NCBI GenBank assembly: GCA_011799875.1
Contig: CM022297.1
Coordinates: 515,223,257-515,287,256 of the forward strand
Direction: 5' to 3'
Length of the DNA stretch: 64,000 bases
Origin: Thinopyrum elongatum
Taxonomy: Eukaryota > Streptophyta > Magnoliopsida > Poales > Poaceae
Both the position numbers and the translations under genes were made by a program. This document shows, piece after piece, positions 10,583 through 21,325 of the stretch. Under the pieces are notes generated by a model. The model worked only from the letters and a program-made list of their open reading frames with translations. It made no database searches and had not been told where the DNA came from. The number at the start of each line of letters is the position of its first letter. The stretch's first letter is position 1.

Positions 10583-11041
10583 TGTTGGGCCCCCAGGTGC
10601 AGAGGTTTGTAGCAAGGAGCAATTTTCCTGAAGTGGATGACCTTAAGGTTTATCGAACCCGTAGAAGCTTTGAATTGCAACCCATGATTAGTACCTGCAA
10701 ACACAAATACATAACTTGCCTCAGCCCCCAATCAAACTAATAAGATTGACAGTCTTACTAGCCTTGCTAGTTACAAGAATTAATCCAAGTTCTGTTTGGA
10801 AGTATTGATTGTAATGAAAGAAACAAAAATAAAAATGGAATTGAAAGTGCATTTATCGAGGTCAAAGGCAATAGGGATGAATGGACTGGGATCCATAGTT
10901 TGACTAGTGGCATCTCTCCAACAATAGATGACATGGCATGGTGAACAAATTACAGTTGCATATTGATTAAATTATAGTTTTTTTAGTATGATTATACATG
11001 GCATAATTGCATCAAGGAATCATGTCCAGATATCCATATAC
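10583..11041 (-). repeat. truncated 5' LTR of the minus-strand retrotransposon
   Basis: Only about 460 bp of the expected 1.5 kb remain, matching the 5267-5700 part of the other LTR. Homology stops near 11041, where GC-rich sequence begins. No target-site duplication can therefore be confirmed. The left flank of the element is tgaag. Confidence 0.65.
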
Positions 11042-11350
11042 CGCCGCGAGTCTTACCATCTTTTCTGATTGGAGACTGATGGATGACTCGCTGGGCGACC
11101 TGCTAGGTGACCCAAGTGGCGCTCCCCGATCTCTCACTGCGCCGGTGGTGTTCCGGCCCTCTTATCCCCTCGCGCACCCCCCGCCTTCGCTCGCGTCATC
11201 GCCGCCATGTTCCCCGTTCGCCGCGTGGCCCCTCGCCTGTTCTTTCGCTCTCGGTGGCTCGAGGTGGGGCGGCTGAGGAGGACCGTGCTGATGCGTGCGC
11301 GGTGGCAGCTGGCCTTCTCCCGTGAGTCCGTCATTTCGGGGACCGGCTGG
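11042..11350 (+). other. GC-rich flank, probably the 5' part of LINE X1
   Basis: GC-rich sequence with Pro/Ser/Ala-rich frames that differs sharply from the AT-rich retrotransposons on either side. Removing the 11351-18700 element and one copy of gctgg joins it to 18706 and gives an uninterrupted frame around the junction (DRLADAVAAELAMVLGDGH). It is therefore the original flank of the LINE ORF1 region. No domain is recognised. Confidence 0.45.
11346..11350. repeat. target-site duplication gctgg (left copy)
   Basis: The five bases gctgg directly precede the LTR start at 11351 and are repeated at 18701-18705 directly after the other LTR. Confidence 0.93.
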
Positions 11351-12929
11351 TGATACGACTCCAACGTATCTATAATTTTTGATTGTTCCATGCTATTATA
11401 TTATCTGTTTTGGATGTTTTATATGCATTAATATGCTATTTTATATTATTTTTGGGACTAACCTATTAACATAGAGCCCAGTGCTAGTATCTGTTTTTTC
11501 CCTTTTTTGAGTTTTACATAAAAGGAATATCAAACGAAGTCCAAACGGAATAAAACTTTCACGATGATTTTTCTTGGACCAGAAGACACCTATGAGACTT
11601 GGGGAGAAGGTTAGAAGACCTACGAGGAGACGACAAGCCGTACGGGCGCGCCCTAGGGGGGGCGCGCCCCCTGGCTTATGGGCCCCCTAGAGGTCTCCTA
11701 ACCCTAATCCTTGGCCTATATATTCCCAAATATTCCATTATCAACTGAAGCATCCACAAAAATACTTTTTCGCCGCCGCAAGCCTCTGTTCCAGTGAGAT
11801 CCCATCTTGGGGCCTTTTCCGGTGATCTGCTGGATGGGGATTCGATCACGGAGGGCCTCTACATCAACCCTATTGCCCTTCCGATGAAGCGTGAGTAGTT
11901 TACCTCAGACCTACGGGTCCATAGCAAGTAGCTAGATGGCTTCTTCTTTCTCTATGATCTTCAATACCATATTCTCCTCGATGTTCTTGGAGTTCTATCC
12001 GATGTAATACTCTTTTGCGGTGTGTTTGTCGAGATCCGATGAATTGTGGATTTATGATCAGATTATCTATGAATATTATTTGAATCTTCTCTGAATTCTT
12101 ATATGCAAGATTTCATATCTTTGTAATTCTCTTCGAATTATTGGTTTGGCTTGGCCAACTAGATTGATAGTTCTTGCAATGGGAGAGGTGCTTAGTTTTG
12201 GGTTCAATCTTGCGGTGTCCTCACCCAGTGACAAAGTAGGGGTAGCGAGGCACGTATTTGTATTTTTGCCATCAAGGATAAAAAAGTGGCATTTTCATCA
12301 TATTGCTTGAGTTTATCCCTCTACATCATGTCATCTTACTTAAAGTGTTACTCCGTTCTTTATGAACTTAATACCCTAGATGCATGCTGGATAGCGGTCG
12401 ATGTGTGGATTAATAGTAGTAGATGCAGAATCATTTCGGTCTACTTGACACGGACGTGATGCCTATATGCATAATCATTGCCTTGGATATCGTCATAACT
12501 ATGCGCTTTTCTACCAATTGCTCGATAGTAATTTGTTCACCCACCGTATTATTTTCCTTCAAGAGAGAAGCCTCTAGTGAAACCTATGGCCCCCGGGTCT
12601 ATTTTCCATTATATATTTTCAGATCTATAAACCAAAAAACCAAAAAATACCTTGCTGCAATTTATTTAGTTTTACTTTTTAGCAATCTTTTATATCTATC
12701 TCTATCAGATCTCATCCTTGCAAGTGACCATGAAGGGATTGACAACCCCTTTATCGCGTTGGGTGCAAGTGTTTGATTGTTTGTGCAGGTGCGTAGATTG
12801 GGGACTTGGTTGTACCTCCTACTGGATTGATACCTTGGTTCTCAAAACTGAGGGAAATACTTATCTCTACTTTGCTGCATCACCCTTTCCTCTTCAAGGA
12901 AAAAACCAACGCAAGCTCAAGAAGTAGCA
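11351..12929 (+). repeat. 5' LTR (1579 bp)
   Basis: Starts TGATACGACTCC and ends AAGAAGTAGCA. It matches 17131-18700 almost throughout. Visible differences include an extra GC-rich stretch at about 11645-11668 in this copy and an extra ACTTTTATTTA-like stretch near 18430 in the other. High identity implies a recent insertion. Confidence 0.93.
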
Positions 12930-12940
12930 GGAAGAATTTC

Positions 12941-12958
12941 TGGCGCCGTTGCCGGGGA
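12941..12958 (+). promoter_or_regulatory. primer-binding site, perfect match to tRNA-Asp
   Basis: TGGCGCCGTTGCCGGGGA is the exact complement of the 3' end of plant tRNA-Asp(GUC) including CCA. It lies 11 bp after the 5' LTR. It would prime minus-strand DNA synthesis. Confidence 0.93.
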
Positions 12959-13166
12959 GGTCCACATCAAGCCTACCAAGTACCCATCATAAACTCTCAT
13001 CTCTTGAATTACATTATTTGCCATTTGCCTCTCGTTTTCCTCTCCCCCACTTCTAAAACGATTTTCAGAAAAAACCAAAAAGATTTGCCTTTTTATTCGC
13101 CCTTCTTCCATTCGTCCTTTCGTTTGCTTTTTGTTTGCTTGTGTGTTAGATCGCTTGCGTGTCCTT

Positions 13167-14303
13167 ATGTCTCAACCCAAAAGCTTTGATCCCTATTTTA
13201 GGAAGTTGGAAGATATTGAAAATAATACTAAAAGTTTCATGTTACTACAATTTGACCATAATAGTTTCTTTAGAAACGAGCTTAAAGAGCAAAAAGCTAT
13301 GATGGAGTACATTAATAAAGAACTTGATGATATGTCTAAGGAATTTTATGGGTTGAAATCTCAGTTTGCTCACCTTGAAAATTTAGTAGGCCAAATTTCT
13401 GATAAACAAGCCACTTTGGTAAACAAGACGACCGCGAAACTGGAATCTTTAAATAATGATGATCTTAAAGTGATTGATGCGACTCCTATTGAATATTTGT
13501 TTTCTAATATAAATCTTGATAAAGATGGGACTGGAGATGAGTCAACTTTAGCTAAAAGGCGTCCCAATGATTCGGAGTTTATGGATCTTAATGCAAAAAT
13601 TGATAAAAGTGGGATTGAAGAGGTCAAAACTTTAAGTAGCAATGAACCCACTCTTTTGGATTTCAAGGAATTTAATTATGATAGTTGTTCTTTGATAGAT
13701 TGTATTTCCTTGTTACAATCCATGTTGAATTCTCCTCATGCTTATAATCAAAATAAAGCTTTTACTAAACATATCGTTGAGGCTATGATGAAATCTTTTG
13801 TAGAAAAACTTGAGTTGGAAGTTTCTATACCTAGAAAGCTTTATGATGAGTGGGAACCTACTATTAAGATTATAATTAAATATTATGAGTGCCATGCTTT
13901 GTGTGATTTGGGTGCTATTGTTTCCACGATTTCGAAAACTTTATGTGATGTGCTAGGTTTCCGTGAGTTTGATGATTGCTCTTTAAATTTGCATCTAGCG
14001 GATTCCACTATTAAAAACCCTATGGGAAGGATTAATGATTTTCTTATTGTTGCAAATAGGAATTATGTGCCCGTAGATTTCATTGTTCTTGATATAGATT
14101 GCAATCCTACATGGCCTATTATTCTTGGTAGTCCTTTCCTTAGAACGATTGGTGCAATTATTGACATGAAAGAAGGAAACATTAGGTTTCAATTTCCATT
14201 AAGGAAGGGCATCGAACACTTTCCAAGAAAGAAAACTAAGTTACCATATGAATCTATTATGAGAGCTACTTATGGATTGCATACCAAAGATGATAATACC
14301 TAG
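13167..14303 (+). CDS. gag-like / retropepsin ORF of LTR retrotransposon
   Basis: A 378-codon ORF from the first in-frame ATG (MSQPKSFDPYFRKLEDIE). An upstream frame extends to a TTG at 13131 but has no ATG. The N-terminal 90 residues are charged and likely coiled-coil (LKEQKAMMEYINKELDDM...LKSQFAHLENLV). The last 140 residues resemble the retroviral-type aspartic protease of Gypsy elements. They contain ALCDLGAIVSTISKTL at about residues 243-258, with the catalytic Asp in DLGA, and ILGSPFLRTIGAIID at about 319-333, the usual second motif. No CCHC knuckle and no RT follow, since stops come right after. It therefore looks like a gag-protease remnant fused by internal deletion. The frame is fully open, in keeping with a young insertion. 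Confidence 0.75.
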   Translation: MSQPKSFDPYFRKLEDIENNTKSFMLLQFDHNSFFRNELKEQKAMMEYINKELDDMSKEFYGLKSQFAHLENLVGQISDKQATLVNKTTAKLESLNNDDLKVIDATPIEYLFSNINLDKDGTGDESTLAKRRPNDSEFMDLNAKIDKSGIEEVKTLSSNEPTLLDFKEFNYDSCSLIDCISLLQSMLNSPHAYNQNKAFTKHIVEAMMKSFVEKLELEVSIPRKLYDEWEPTIKIIIKYYECHALCDLGAIVSTISKTLCDVLGFREFDDCSLNLHLADSTIKNPMGRINDFLIVANRNYVPVDFIVLDIDCNPTWPIILGSPFLRTIGAIIDMKEGNIRFQFPLRKGIEHFPRKKTKLPYESIMRATYGLHTKDDNT

Positions 14304-17100
14304 ATCTATTGCGTTATGCCTAGCTAGGGGCGTTAAACAATAGCGCTTGTTGGGAGGCAACCCAATTTTATTTTTATGTTTTTTGTTTTGCTTCTGTTCT
14401 TGAATAAAATAAACATTATTACCTCTGTAGTAATTGTGTTTTAGTGTTTTAATTAGTGTTTGAGCCAAGTAAGACCTTTGGGATAGTCTACGGTGATAGT
14501 TGATTTGATCTTGCTGAAAAACAGAAACTTTTGCGCTCAGTCCAGGAATTTTATAAATTCACCAGAGCGTCGATTGAGTCGGAATTTTTTACAAAAGATT
14601 TATATACAAATTTCTCAGATTTTCCTATATTTTCAGAATTTTTGGAGTTACTGAAGTATTCAAGATTTCCAGATTGCTACAGACTGTTCTGCTTTTGACA
14701 GATTCTGTTTTCTTTGTGTTGTTTGCTTATTTTGATGAATCTTTGTGTAGTATCGGGGGGTATGAACCATGGAGAAGTTGGAATACAGTAGATATTACAC
14801 CAATATAAATAAAGAATGAGTTCACAACAGTACCAAAAGTGGTAATTTATTTTCTTATACTAACGAATCTCATGAGTTTTCTGTTGATTTTTGTGTTGTG
14901 AAGTTTTCAAGTTTTGGGTAAAGATTTGATGGACTATGGAATAAGGAGTGGCAAGATCCTAAGCTTGGGGATTTCCAAGGCACCCCAAGGTAATATTCAA
15001 GGACAACCAAAAGCCTAAGCTTGGGGATGCCCCAGAAGGCATCCCCTCTTTCGTCTTCAATCCAACGGTAAATTTACTTGAGGCTATATTTTTATTCACC
15101 ACATGATATGTGTTTTGCTTGGAGCATCTTGTATGATATGAGTCTTTGCTTTTTAGTTTGCCACAATCATCCTTGCTGTACACATTTTTGAGAGGGACAC
15201 ACATGAATCGTGAATTTATTAGAATACTCTTTGTGCTTCACTTATATCTTTTGAGCTAGGCAATATGCTCTAGTACTTCACTTATATCTTTTTAGAGCAC
15301 GGTGGTGGTTTTATTTTATAGAAATTGTTGAACTCTCTTGCTTCACTTATATTATTTTGAGAGTCTCTAAACAACATGGTAATTTTCTTAGGTTATGAAT
15401 TTAGTCCTAATATAATGGGCATCCAAGAGGGATATAATAAAAACTTTCATATAAAGTGCATTGAATACTATGAGAAGTTTGATTCCTTGCATATTGTTTT
15501 GAGATATAAAGATGGTGATATTAGAGTCATGCTAGTGAGTAATTGTGGATTGGTAGAAATACTTGTGTTAAATTTTGTGATTCCCGTAGCATGCACGTAT
15601 GGTGAACCGTTATGTGATGAAGTCGGAGCATGATTTATTTATTGATTGCCATCCTTTGTGTGAGGGTCGGGAGCGCGCGATGGTTAACTCCTACCAACCT
15701 CTCCCCTAGGGGCATGCGTCTAGTACTTTGTTTCGATAGCTAATAGACTTTTGCAATAAGTATGTGAGTTCTTTATGACTAATGTTGAGTCCATGGATTA
15801 TACGCACTCTCACACTTCCACCTTTGCTAGCCTCTATAGTACCACACAACTTTCGTCGGTGCATTAAACCCACCATATACCCTTCCTCAAAACAGCCACC
15901 ATACCTACCTATTATGGCATTTCCATAGCCATTCCAAGATATATTGCCATGCAACTTCCATCGTTCCGTTTATTATGACACGCACCATCATTGTCATATT
16001 GCTTTGCATGATCGTAAGATAGCTAGCGTGATGTTTTCATTGATATCATTTACTACGCTAGATCGTTGCACATCCCGGTACACCGCTGGAGGCATTCAAA
16101 TAGTCATATTTTGTTCTAAGTATCGAGTTGTAATTCTTGAGTTGTAAGTAAATAAAAGTGTTATGATCATCATTATTAGAGCATTGTCCCATGTGAGGAA
16201 AGGATGATGGAAGCTATGATTCCCTCATAAGTTGGGATGAGTTTCCGGACTTTACAAAAAAAATAAAAGAGGTCAAAGAAGGACAAATAAAAAAAAAGAG
16301 GCCAAAGAAGCCCACCAAAAAAAAAGAAAAAAAGAGAAAAGAGAGAAGGGACAATGCTACTATTCCTTTTTCCACACTTGTGCTTCAAAGTAGCACCATG
16401 ACCTTCATGATAGAGTGTCTCCTATTTTGTCACTTTCATATACTAGGGGGAATTTTTATTATAGAACTTGGCTTGTATATTCCAATGATGGGCTTCCTCA
16501 AATTGCCCTAGGTCTTCGCGAGCAAGCGAGTTGGATGCACACCCACTTAGTTTCTTTTTGAGCTTTCATACACTTATAGCTCTAGTGCATCCGTTGCTTG
16601 GCAATCCCTACTCACTCACATTGATATCTATTGATGGGCATCTCCATAGCCCGTTGATATGCCTAGTTGATGTGAGACTATCTCCTTCTTTTTGTCTTCT
16701 CCACAACCACCATATTCTATTCCACCTATAGTGCTATATCCATGGCTCACACTCATGTATTACGTGAAAGTTGAAAAAGTTTGAGAACATCAAAAGTATG
16801 AAACAATTGCTTGGCTTGTCATCGGGGTTGTGCATGATTTAATACTTTGTGTGAAGAAGATGGAGCATAGCCAGACTATATGATTTTGTAGGGATAGCTC
16901 TCTTTGGCCATGCTATTTTGAGAAGACACGATTGCTTTGTTAGTATGCTTGAAGTATTATTGTTTTTATGTCAACATTAAACTTTTGTTTTGAATCTTAT
17001 GGATCTGAACATTCATGCCACAATAAGGAAAATTACATGGATAAATATGTTAGGTGGCATTCCACATCAAAAATTCTGTTTTTATCATTTACCTACTCGA
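14304..17100 (+). other. non-coding internal region of the plus-strand retrotransposon
   Basis: About 2.8 kb with no credible ORF. Longer frames (15376-15633, 15706-15954) carry no known domain. The region shares blocks with the minus-strand element at 6765-9582. These include two copies of CCTAAGCTTGGGGAT at about 14958 and 15016, and a block at 15890-15955. A-rich tracts lie at 16255-16345. The conserved non-coding blocks may hold packaging or regulatory signals. Confidence 0.65.
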
Positions 17101-17130
17101 GGACGAGCAGGAATTAAGCTTGGGGATGCT
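17098..17130 (+). promoter_or_regulatory. polypurine-side segment before the 3' LTR
   Basis: GAGGACGAGCAGGAATTAAG followed by CTTGGGGATGCT abuts the LTR start at 17131. It is purine-rich but interrupted. The same motif is found next to the LTR of the minus-strand element, which marks it as the plus-strand priming region in this group of elements. Confidence 0.6.
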
Positions 17131-18700
17131 TGATACGTCTCCAATGTATCTATAATTTTTATTGTTCCATGCTATTATATTATCTGTTTTGGATGTTTTA
17201 TATGCTTTAATATGCTATTTTATATTATTTTTGGGACTAACCTATTAACATAGAGCCCAGTGCCAGTTTCTGTTTTTTCCCTGTTTTTGAGTTTTATAGA
17301 AATGGAATATCAAACGGAGTCCAAATGGAATAAAACTTTTGTGATGATTTTTCTTGGACCAGAAGACACTTACGAGACTTGGGGAGGAGGTCAGAAGACC
17401 TACGAGGAGACGACAAGCCGTAGGGGTGCGCCCCCTGGCTTGTGGGCCCCCTGGAGGTCTTCTAACCCTAATCCTTGGCCTATATATTCCCAAATATTCC
17501 ATTATCAACAGAAGCGTCCACAAAAATACTTTTCCACCGCCGCAAGCCTCTGTTCCCGTGAGATCCAATCTTGGGGCTTTTTCCGGTGATCTGCCGGAGG
17601 GGGATTCGATCACGGAGGGCCTCTATATCAACCCTAATGCCCTTCCGATGAAGCGTGAGTAGTTTAGCTTAGATCTACGGGTCCATAGCTAGTAGATAGA
17701 TGACTTCTTCTCTCTCTATGATATTCAATACAATGTTCTCCTCGATGTTCTTGGAGTTCTATCCGATGTAATACTCTTTTGCGGTGTGTTTGTCGAGATC
17801 CGATGAATTGTGGATTTATGATCAGATTATCTATGAATATTATTTGAATCTTCTCTGAATTCTTATATGCATGATTTCATATCTTTGTAATTCTCTTCGA
17901 ATTATTGGTTTGGTTTGGCCAACTAGATTGATAGTTCTTGCAATGGGAGAGGTACTTAGTTTTGGGTTCAATCTTGCGGTGTCCTCACCCAGTGACAAAG
18001 TAGGGGTAGCGAGGCACGTATTTGTATTGTTGCCATCAAGGATAAAAAGGTGGGGTTTTCATCATATTGGTTGAGTTTATCCCTCTACATCATTTCATCT
18101 TACTTAAAGCGTTACTCCGTTCTTTATGAACTTAATAATGTAGATGCATGCTGGATAGCGGTCGATGTGTGGAGTAATAGTAGTAGATGCAGAATCGTTT
18201 CGGTCTACTTGACACGGACGTGATGCCTATATGCATAATCATTGCCTTGGATATCGTCATAACTATGCGCTTTTCTATCAATTGCTCGACAGTAATTTGT
18301 TCACCCACCGTATTATTTTCCTTCAAGAGAGAAGCCTCTAGTGAAACCTATGGCCCCCGGGTCTATTTTCCATTATATATTTTCAGATCTATAAACCAAA
18401 AACCCAAAAATACCTTGCTGCAATTTATTTACTTTTATTTAATTTTACTTTTTAGCAATCTTTTTTATCTATCTCTATCAGATCTCATCCTTGCAAGTGA
18501 CCGTGAAGGGATTGACAACCCCTTTATCGCGTTGGGTGCAAGTGTTTGATGGTTTGTGCAGGTGCAGATTGGGGAACTGCTTGTACCTCCTACTGGATTG
18601 ATACCTTGGTTCTCAAAACTGAGGGAAATACTTATCTCTACTTTGCTGCATCACCCTTTCCTCTTCAAGGGAAAAACCAACGCAAGCTCAAGAAGTAGCA
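17131..18700 (+). repeat. 3' LTR (1570 bp)
   Basis: Starts TGATACGTCTCC and ends AAGAAGTAGCA, followed by the target duplication gctgg at 18701-18705. The ORFs within it (for example 18187-18549) also occur in the 5' LTR and are chance frames. Confidence 0.93.
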
Positions 18701-18705
18701 GCTGG
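18701..18705. repeat. target-site duplication gctgg (right copy)
   Basis: Matches 11346-11350 exactly and directly follows the 3' LTR end. Confidence 0.93.
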
Positions 18706-19659
18706 CTGATGCGGTCGCCGCTGAGCTCGCCATGGTTCTTGGGGATGGCCATATCCAGGTTAGTGCCCCTCCTGTGTCTTCCTCGTTGCCATCGCATCTT
18801 GGCTGCGGCACTGCTGTTGGGCGCCGTGGCCGCGGTGCTCGAACGCGTTCCTCGAGGGTGATTGGCAGGGCGGAGTTCGGCAGGGCGGCTTTCTCTCGGC
18901 GTCGTGAGGTGGCTGCTGTCGTTCCGCAGGTCGCTAGCATCGAAGGGATGGCTCGCGGTGTGCGGCTGCTCGCTCCTGTGACTGCGGCTGGTGGTTTGGA
19001 GCCTGGACGGGCTGGTCCCCGTTTCTGTGCCTTCCGCTCACCGTCGGGGAGTGGCGAGCCGGTGCCCTTCGACGGCCTGCTCCTAGCGCCGCCGCGCCGC
19101 TACCAGGTGGCCGTACAGGGGGAAACCCTTCCCTCCCTCCTCGTGGGTGTGCGAGTTGGGCTGGGCCAACGTCTGCCTTCTGGGCCGCAGACGTCAGGGG
19201 GCTCTTCTCCCATGTGGTTGGGCCTGGCCTATGGCTTCGCCTCTAGGAGCATGGATGGGCCGTCTGGCCCGGATCTGCCTCGGGCCTAGGTTGGCCTGCT
19301 GAATCCTGATCTCCATCTTGGGCACAGCCCCTTCCAGGCGGAGGCGTCATCCTCATCTACTCCCCCCGTGCCGCAATCTGCTCCTTCCTACCCTCCCGCG
19401 CCCCTACCCCGGGCTGTCCCACCCGTGCCCATGGTGCGTGAGGCCAACGACAGCGGCCCTCAGCCCAAACGGCGGGCAGTGGCGCGGTCTGATAGCTGTG
19501 ACGCTGAGCCATGGCACCCGCCCTCTGAACCCAGCCGTCGTGAAGCCGAGCATCACAGCTCCATGCTCAAGGGCAAGGCGGTGGCGGTTGAGGGCGGCTC
19601 GGACCGGCGGGATTCCCGTCCCCGCGAGAGGTCTCCGGAGTAGTGGCGCTCCCGGGACC
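18706..19659 (+). pseudogene. LINE X1 ORF1, N-terminal half (degraded)
   Basis: Frames in this GC-rich stretch are rich in Pro, Arg, Ser and Gly, as is usual for plant LINE ORF1 N-termini. A 186-codon frame from ATG 18732 ends at 19289. A second phase (19368-19643) continues to RDSRPRERSPE, where a TAG (19641-19643) replaces what may have been CAG. After removal of the CACTA element that second phase runs on into RSLPSDRRSRSP at 23303. No folded domain is recognised here. Confidence 0.5.
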
Positions 19660-19662
19660 GGC

Positions 19663-19895
19663 CACTACTAGGGAAAACCTTATAGACAGAATATAACCAG
19701 CAGCGTGGTTTAAAAAAGGCGCTACTACTACTTAGCAATAGCGCTCTACAACAAACAACGCTACTGATATCAACATAGCAGTAGCGCGTCAGGAGGAAGC
19801 AGCGCTACTATTACAATTGTCACCACCTTGCCGCCAGACTAGGTATAGCAGTAGTGCCTGTTTCCTAAACGCGCTACTGCTAAAGCCATCCTATC
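19663..19895. repeat. left subterminal repeat array of the CACTA element
   Basis: Several copies of motifs such as AGCAGTAGCGCG, AGCGCTACT and CGCTACTGCTA in both orientations. In CACTA elements such arrays bind the element's own DNA-binding protein. Confidence 0.85.
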
Positions 19896-20280
19896 TTCTC
19901 CAACCGGCCGCCCCTCACTCTCCCCTCTCCACTCCACTCGCACTCTCCCCCGCACCCCCCGTCATCCGCCGCCACCGCCGTTCCCCGACCATCGTCGTCG
20001 CCCGGCGCCGCTGACGCTCCTGCTCCTCCTCCACTCAGGTAGTTCCTCCATCCCTCCTCCTTCCACCTCCCTCCCCTCCTCGTCCCTCTCCTGATCCCTC
20101 CCTCCCTACCGCGCCCTCCTCCCTCCTCCTTCGGCCGCCCCCTCCTCCCTGCTCCTCCGGCCAAGCTCTCCGCCGGCAGCCCTCCTCCCACCGCCCTCCT
20201 CCCCCTCCTCCACTCTCCTCCCTCCTCCTCCTCCCTCCTCCCACCCCTCCTCCCTCCATCTCTCCTAAACCCTAAACTGT
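19896..20280. other. C/T-rich leader-like region of the CACTA element
   Basis: Long CTCC-rich tracts, resembling the pyrimidine-rich 5' leader of grass genes. The long minus-strand Gly/Arg frames here are compositional artefacts. It may be the promoter and leader of the cargo gene downstream. Confidence 0.4.
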
Positions 20281-21325
20281 TTTTTACTGTTCTTGTATAA
20301 TGTAGTTTTTTTACTGTTTTTAGTAATGTTTAATAGAATAGTTTATTTAGGAAGTGGTTATAGAACTAGTTATTTATAGTAAGTGCTTATAGAACTAGTT
20401 TATTTATAGTAAGTGGCTTAATAGACTAGTGAATAGGTTTTTGAATATAAAAAAGTTTAGGAATATAATTTTTTAGGCATAGAAAATTTTCAATTATAGA
20501 AATCTATTGGAATGCTATATGAGAAATTTTTAGGTATCAAATTTAGTAATAAAAATTTTTAGGAAGAAAATTTAGGTATAGAAATTTTTTGTAATTTTGT
20601 TTTTCAATATAGAAATGTATTGGAAAATTTAATTATTTTTATGTCATTATTTCTTTGTCATCAAAGAATGCTATATGAGATTTGATGATCTAAAATTTTA
20701 CTCGGTGGAATATGCAGGCTTTGTAGAGTCGTGTCTCCTTGGAGTGATCATCATCCGAGCTACCTCTACTTTCTCTACACCCGAGTCGGTGAGCTAAAAG
20801 TCCACCTCCTCCTTCTCTACTCCTCGGTGTTGAATAGAGTAGAACTAGGGTATTTAGTTATGCTTCTTAACCAAATGAAATGTTTGGGTTATAATATATA
20901 TTGAAATGTTTTTGTCAATATTGAACCATTGAAATGCAATGAGCACCAGTTTAAGCATCGTTGTATGTGTATGGACATCTTTGTATCGCAGGGAAAATCC
21001 GAGTGGCCTATATTTTGCCGGAGTGTTGATTCATTTCCGTTCCGGCAAATTTCAAGCGCTCGATATGTCCTGTTTTAGCAAAGGTCATGCCGGATTTTTC
21101 TGTGAATTTAAGCATGACTTGTGCTAGAATATGTAGGAAATATCGAGTGCCCCGGATTTGCTAGAAAGAGAATTAAACGACATTTTGAGTTGACTTTAAG
21201 TCTGTCGGGGCTCCATACATGACAGTCAAAAAATCAGTGAGGGAGAGTCTCCACCATATATGAGAGTTTCCTGGTAGTTGCCTTCGACCGATTTTCAATT
21301 AATGTTTCAACTATGAACATAGGAA
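20281..21325. other. AT-rich intron-like and leader region of the CACTA element
   Basis: AT-rich sequence with no recognised domain. A 62-codon frame at 20939-21127 lies in the leader upstream of the cargo ATG. I regard it as non-coding. Confidence 0.35.

Larger units (their letters stand above)
5267..11041 (-). mobile_element. minus-strand LTR retrotransposon, non-autonomous, one LTR truncated
   Basis: The element reads on the minus strand. The downstream LTR is 5267-6764, starting TGATACG and ending GGGCCCAACA in element orientation. The internal region is 6765-10582. The upstream LTR survives only as 10583-11041. A decayed tRNA-Asp primer site sits next to it (10534-10551), and a purine-rich GGACGAGCAGGGTTTAAGC segment adjoins the 3' LTR. 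The internal part encodes one 246-codon ORF and no reverse transcriptase or integrase. The primer type suggests a Gypsy/Athila-like parent. The specific Triticeae family is not assigned. Confidence 0.75.
11351..18700 (+). mobile_element. complete plus-strand LTR retrotransposon lacking RT (non-autonomous)
   Basis: A 7350-bp element with two near-identical LTRs (11351-12929 and 17131-18700). It has a 5-bp target duplication gctgg, a perfect tRNA-Asp primer site at 12941-12958 and a G-rich segment just before the 3' LTR. The internal region is only 4.2 kb. It has one ORF with a retropepsin-like end and no RT, RNase H or integrase, so mobilisation would need a partner element. The primer and protease type suggest the Gypsy/Athila lineage. 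I do not assign a named family. It is inserted in LINE X1. Confidence 0.9.

Noticed and set aside
12423..12776. 117-120 codon frames present twice (also at 18187-18549)
   Set aside because: They lie in the two LTRs and are identical by LTR duplication. No domain is visible.
20035..20259. Long Gly/Arg/Glu-rich frames on the minus strand
   Set aside because: They are produced by CTCC-rich low-complexity sequence in the CACTA leader. There is no start context or domain.
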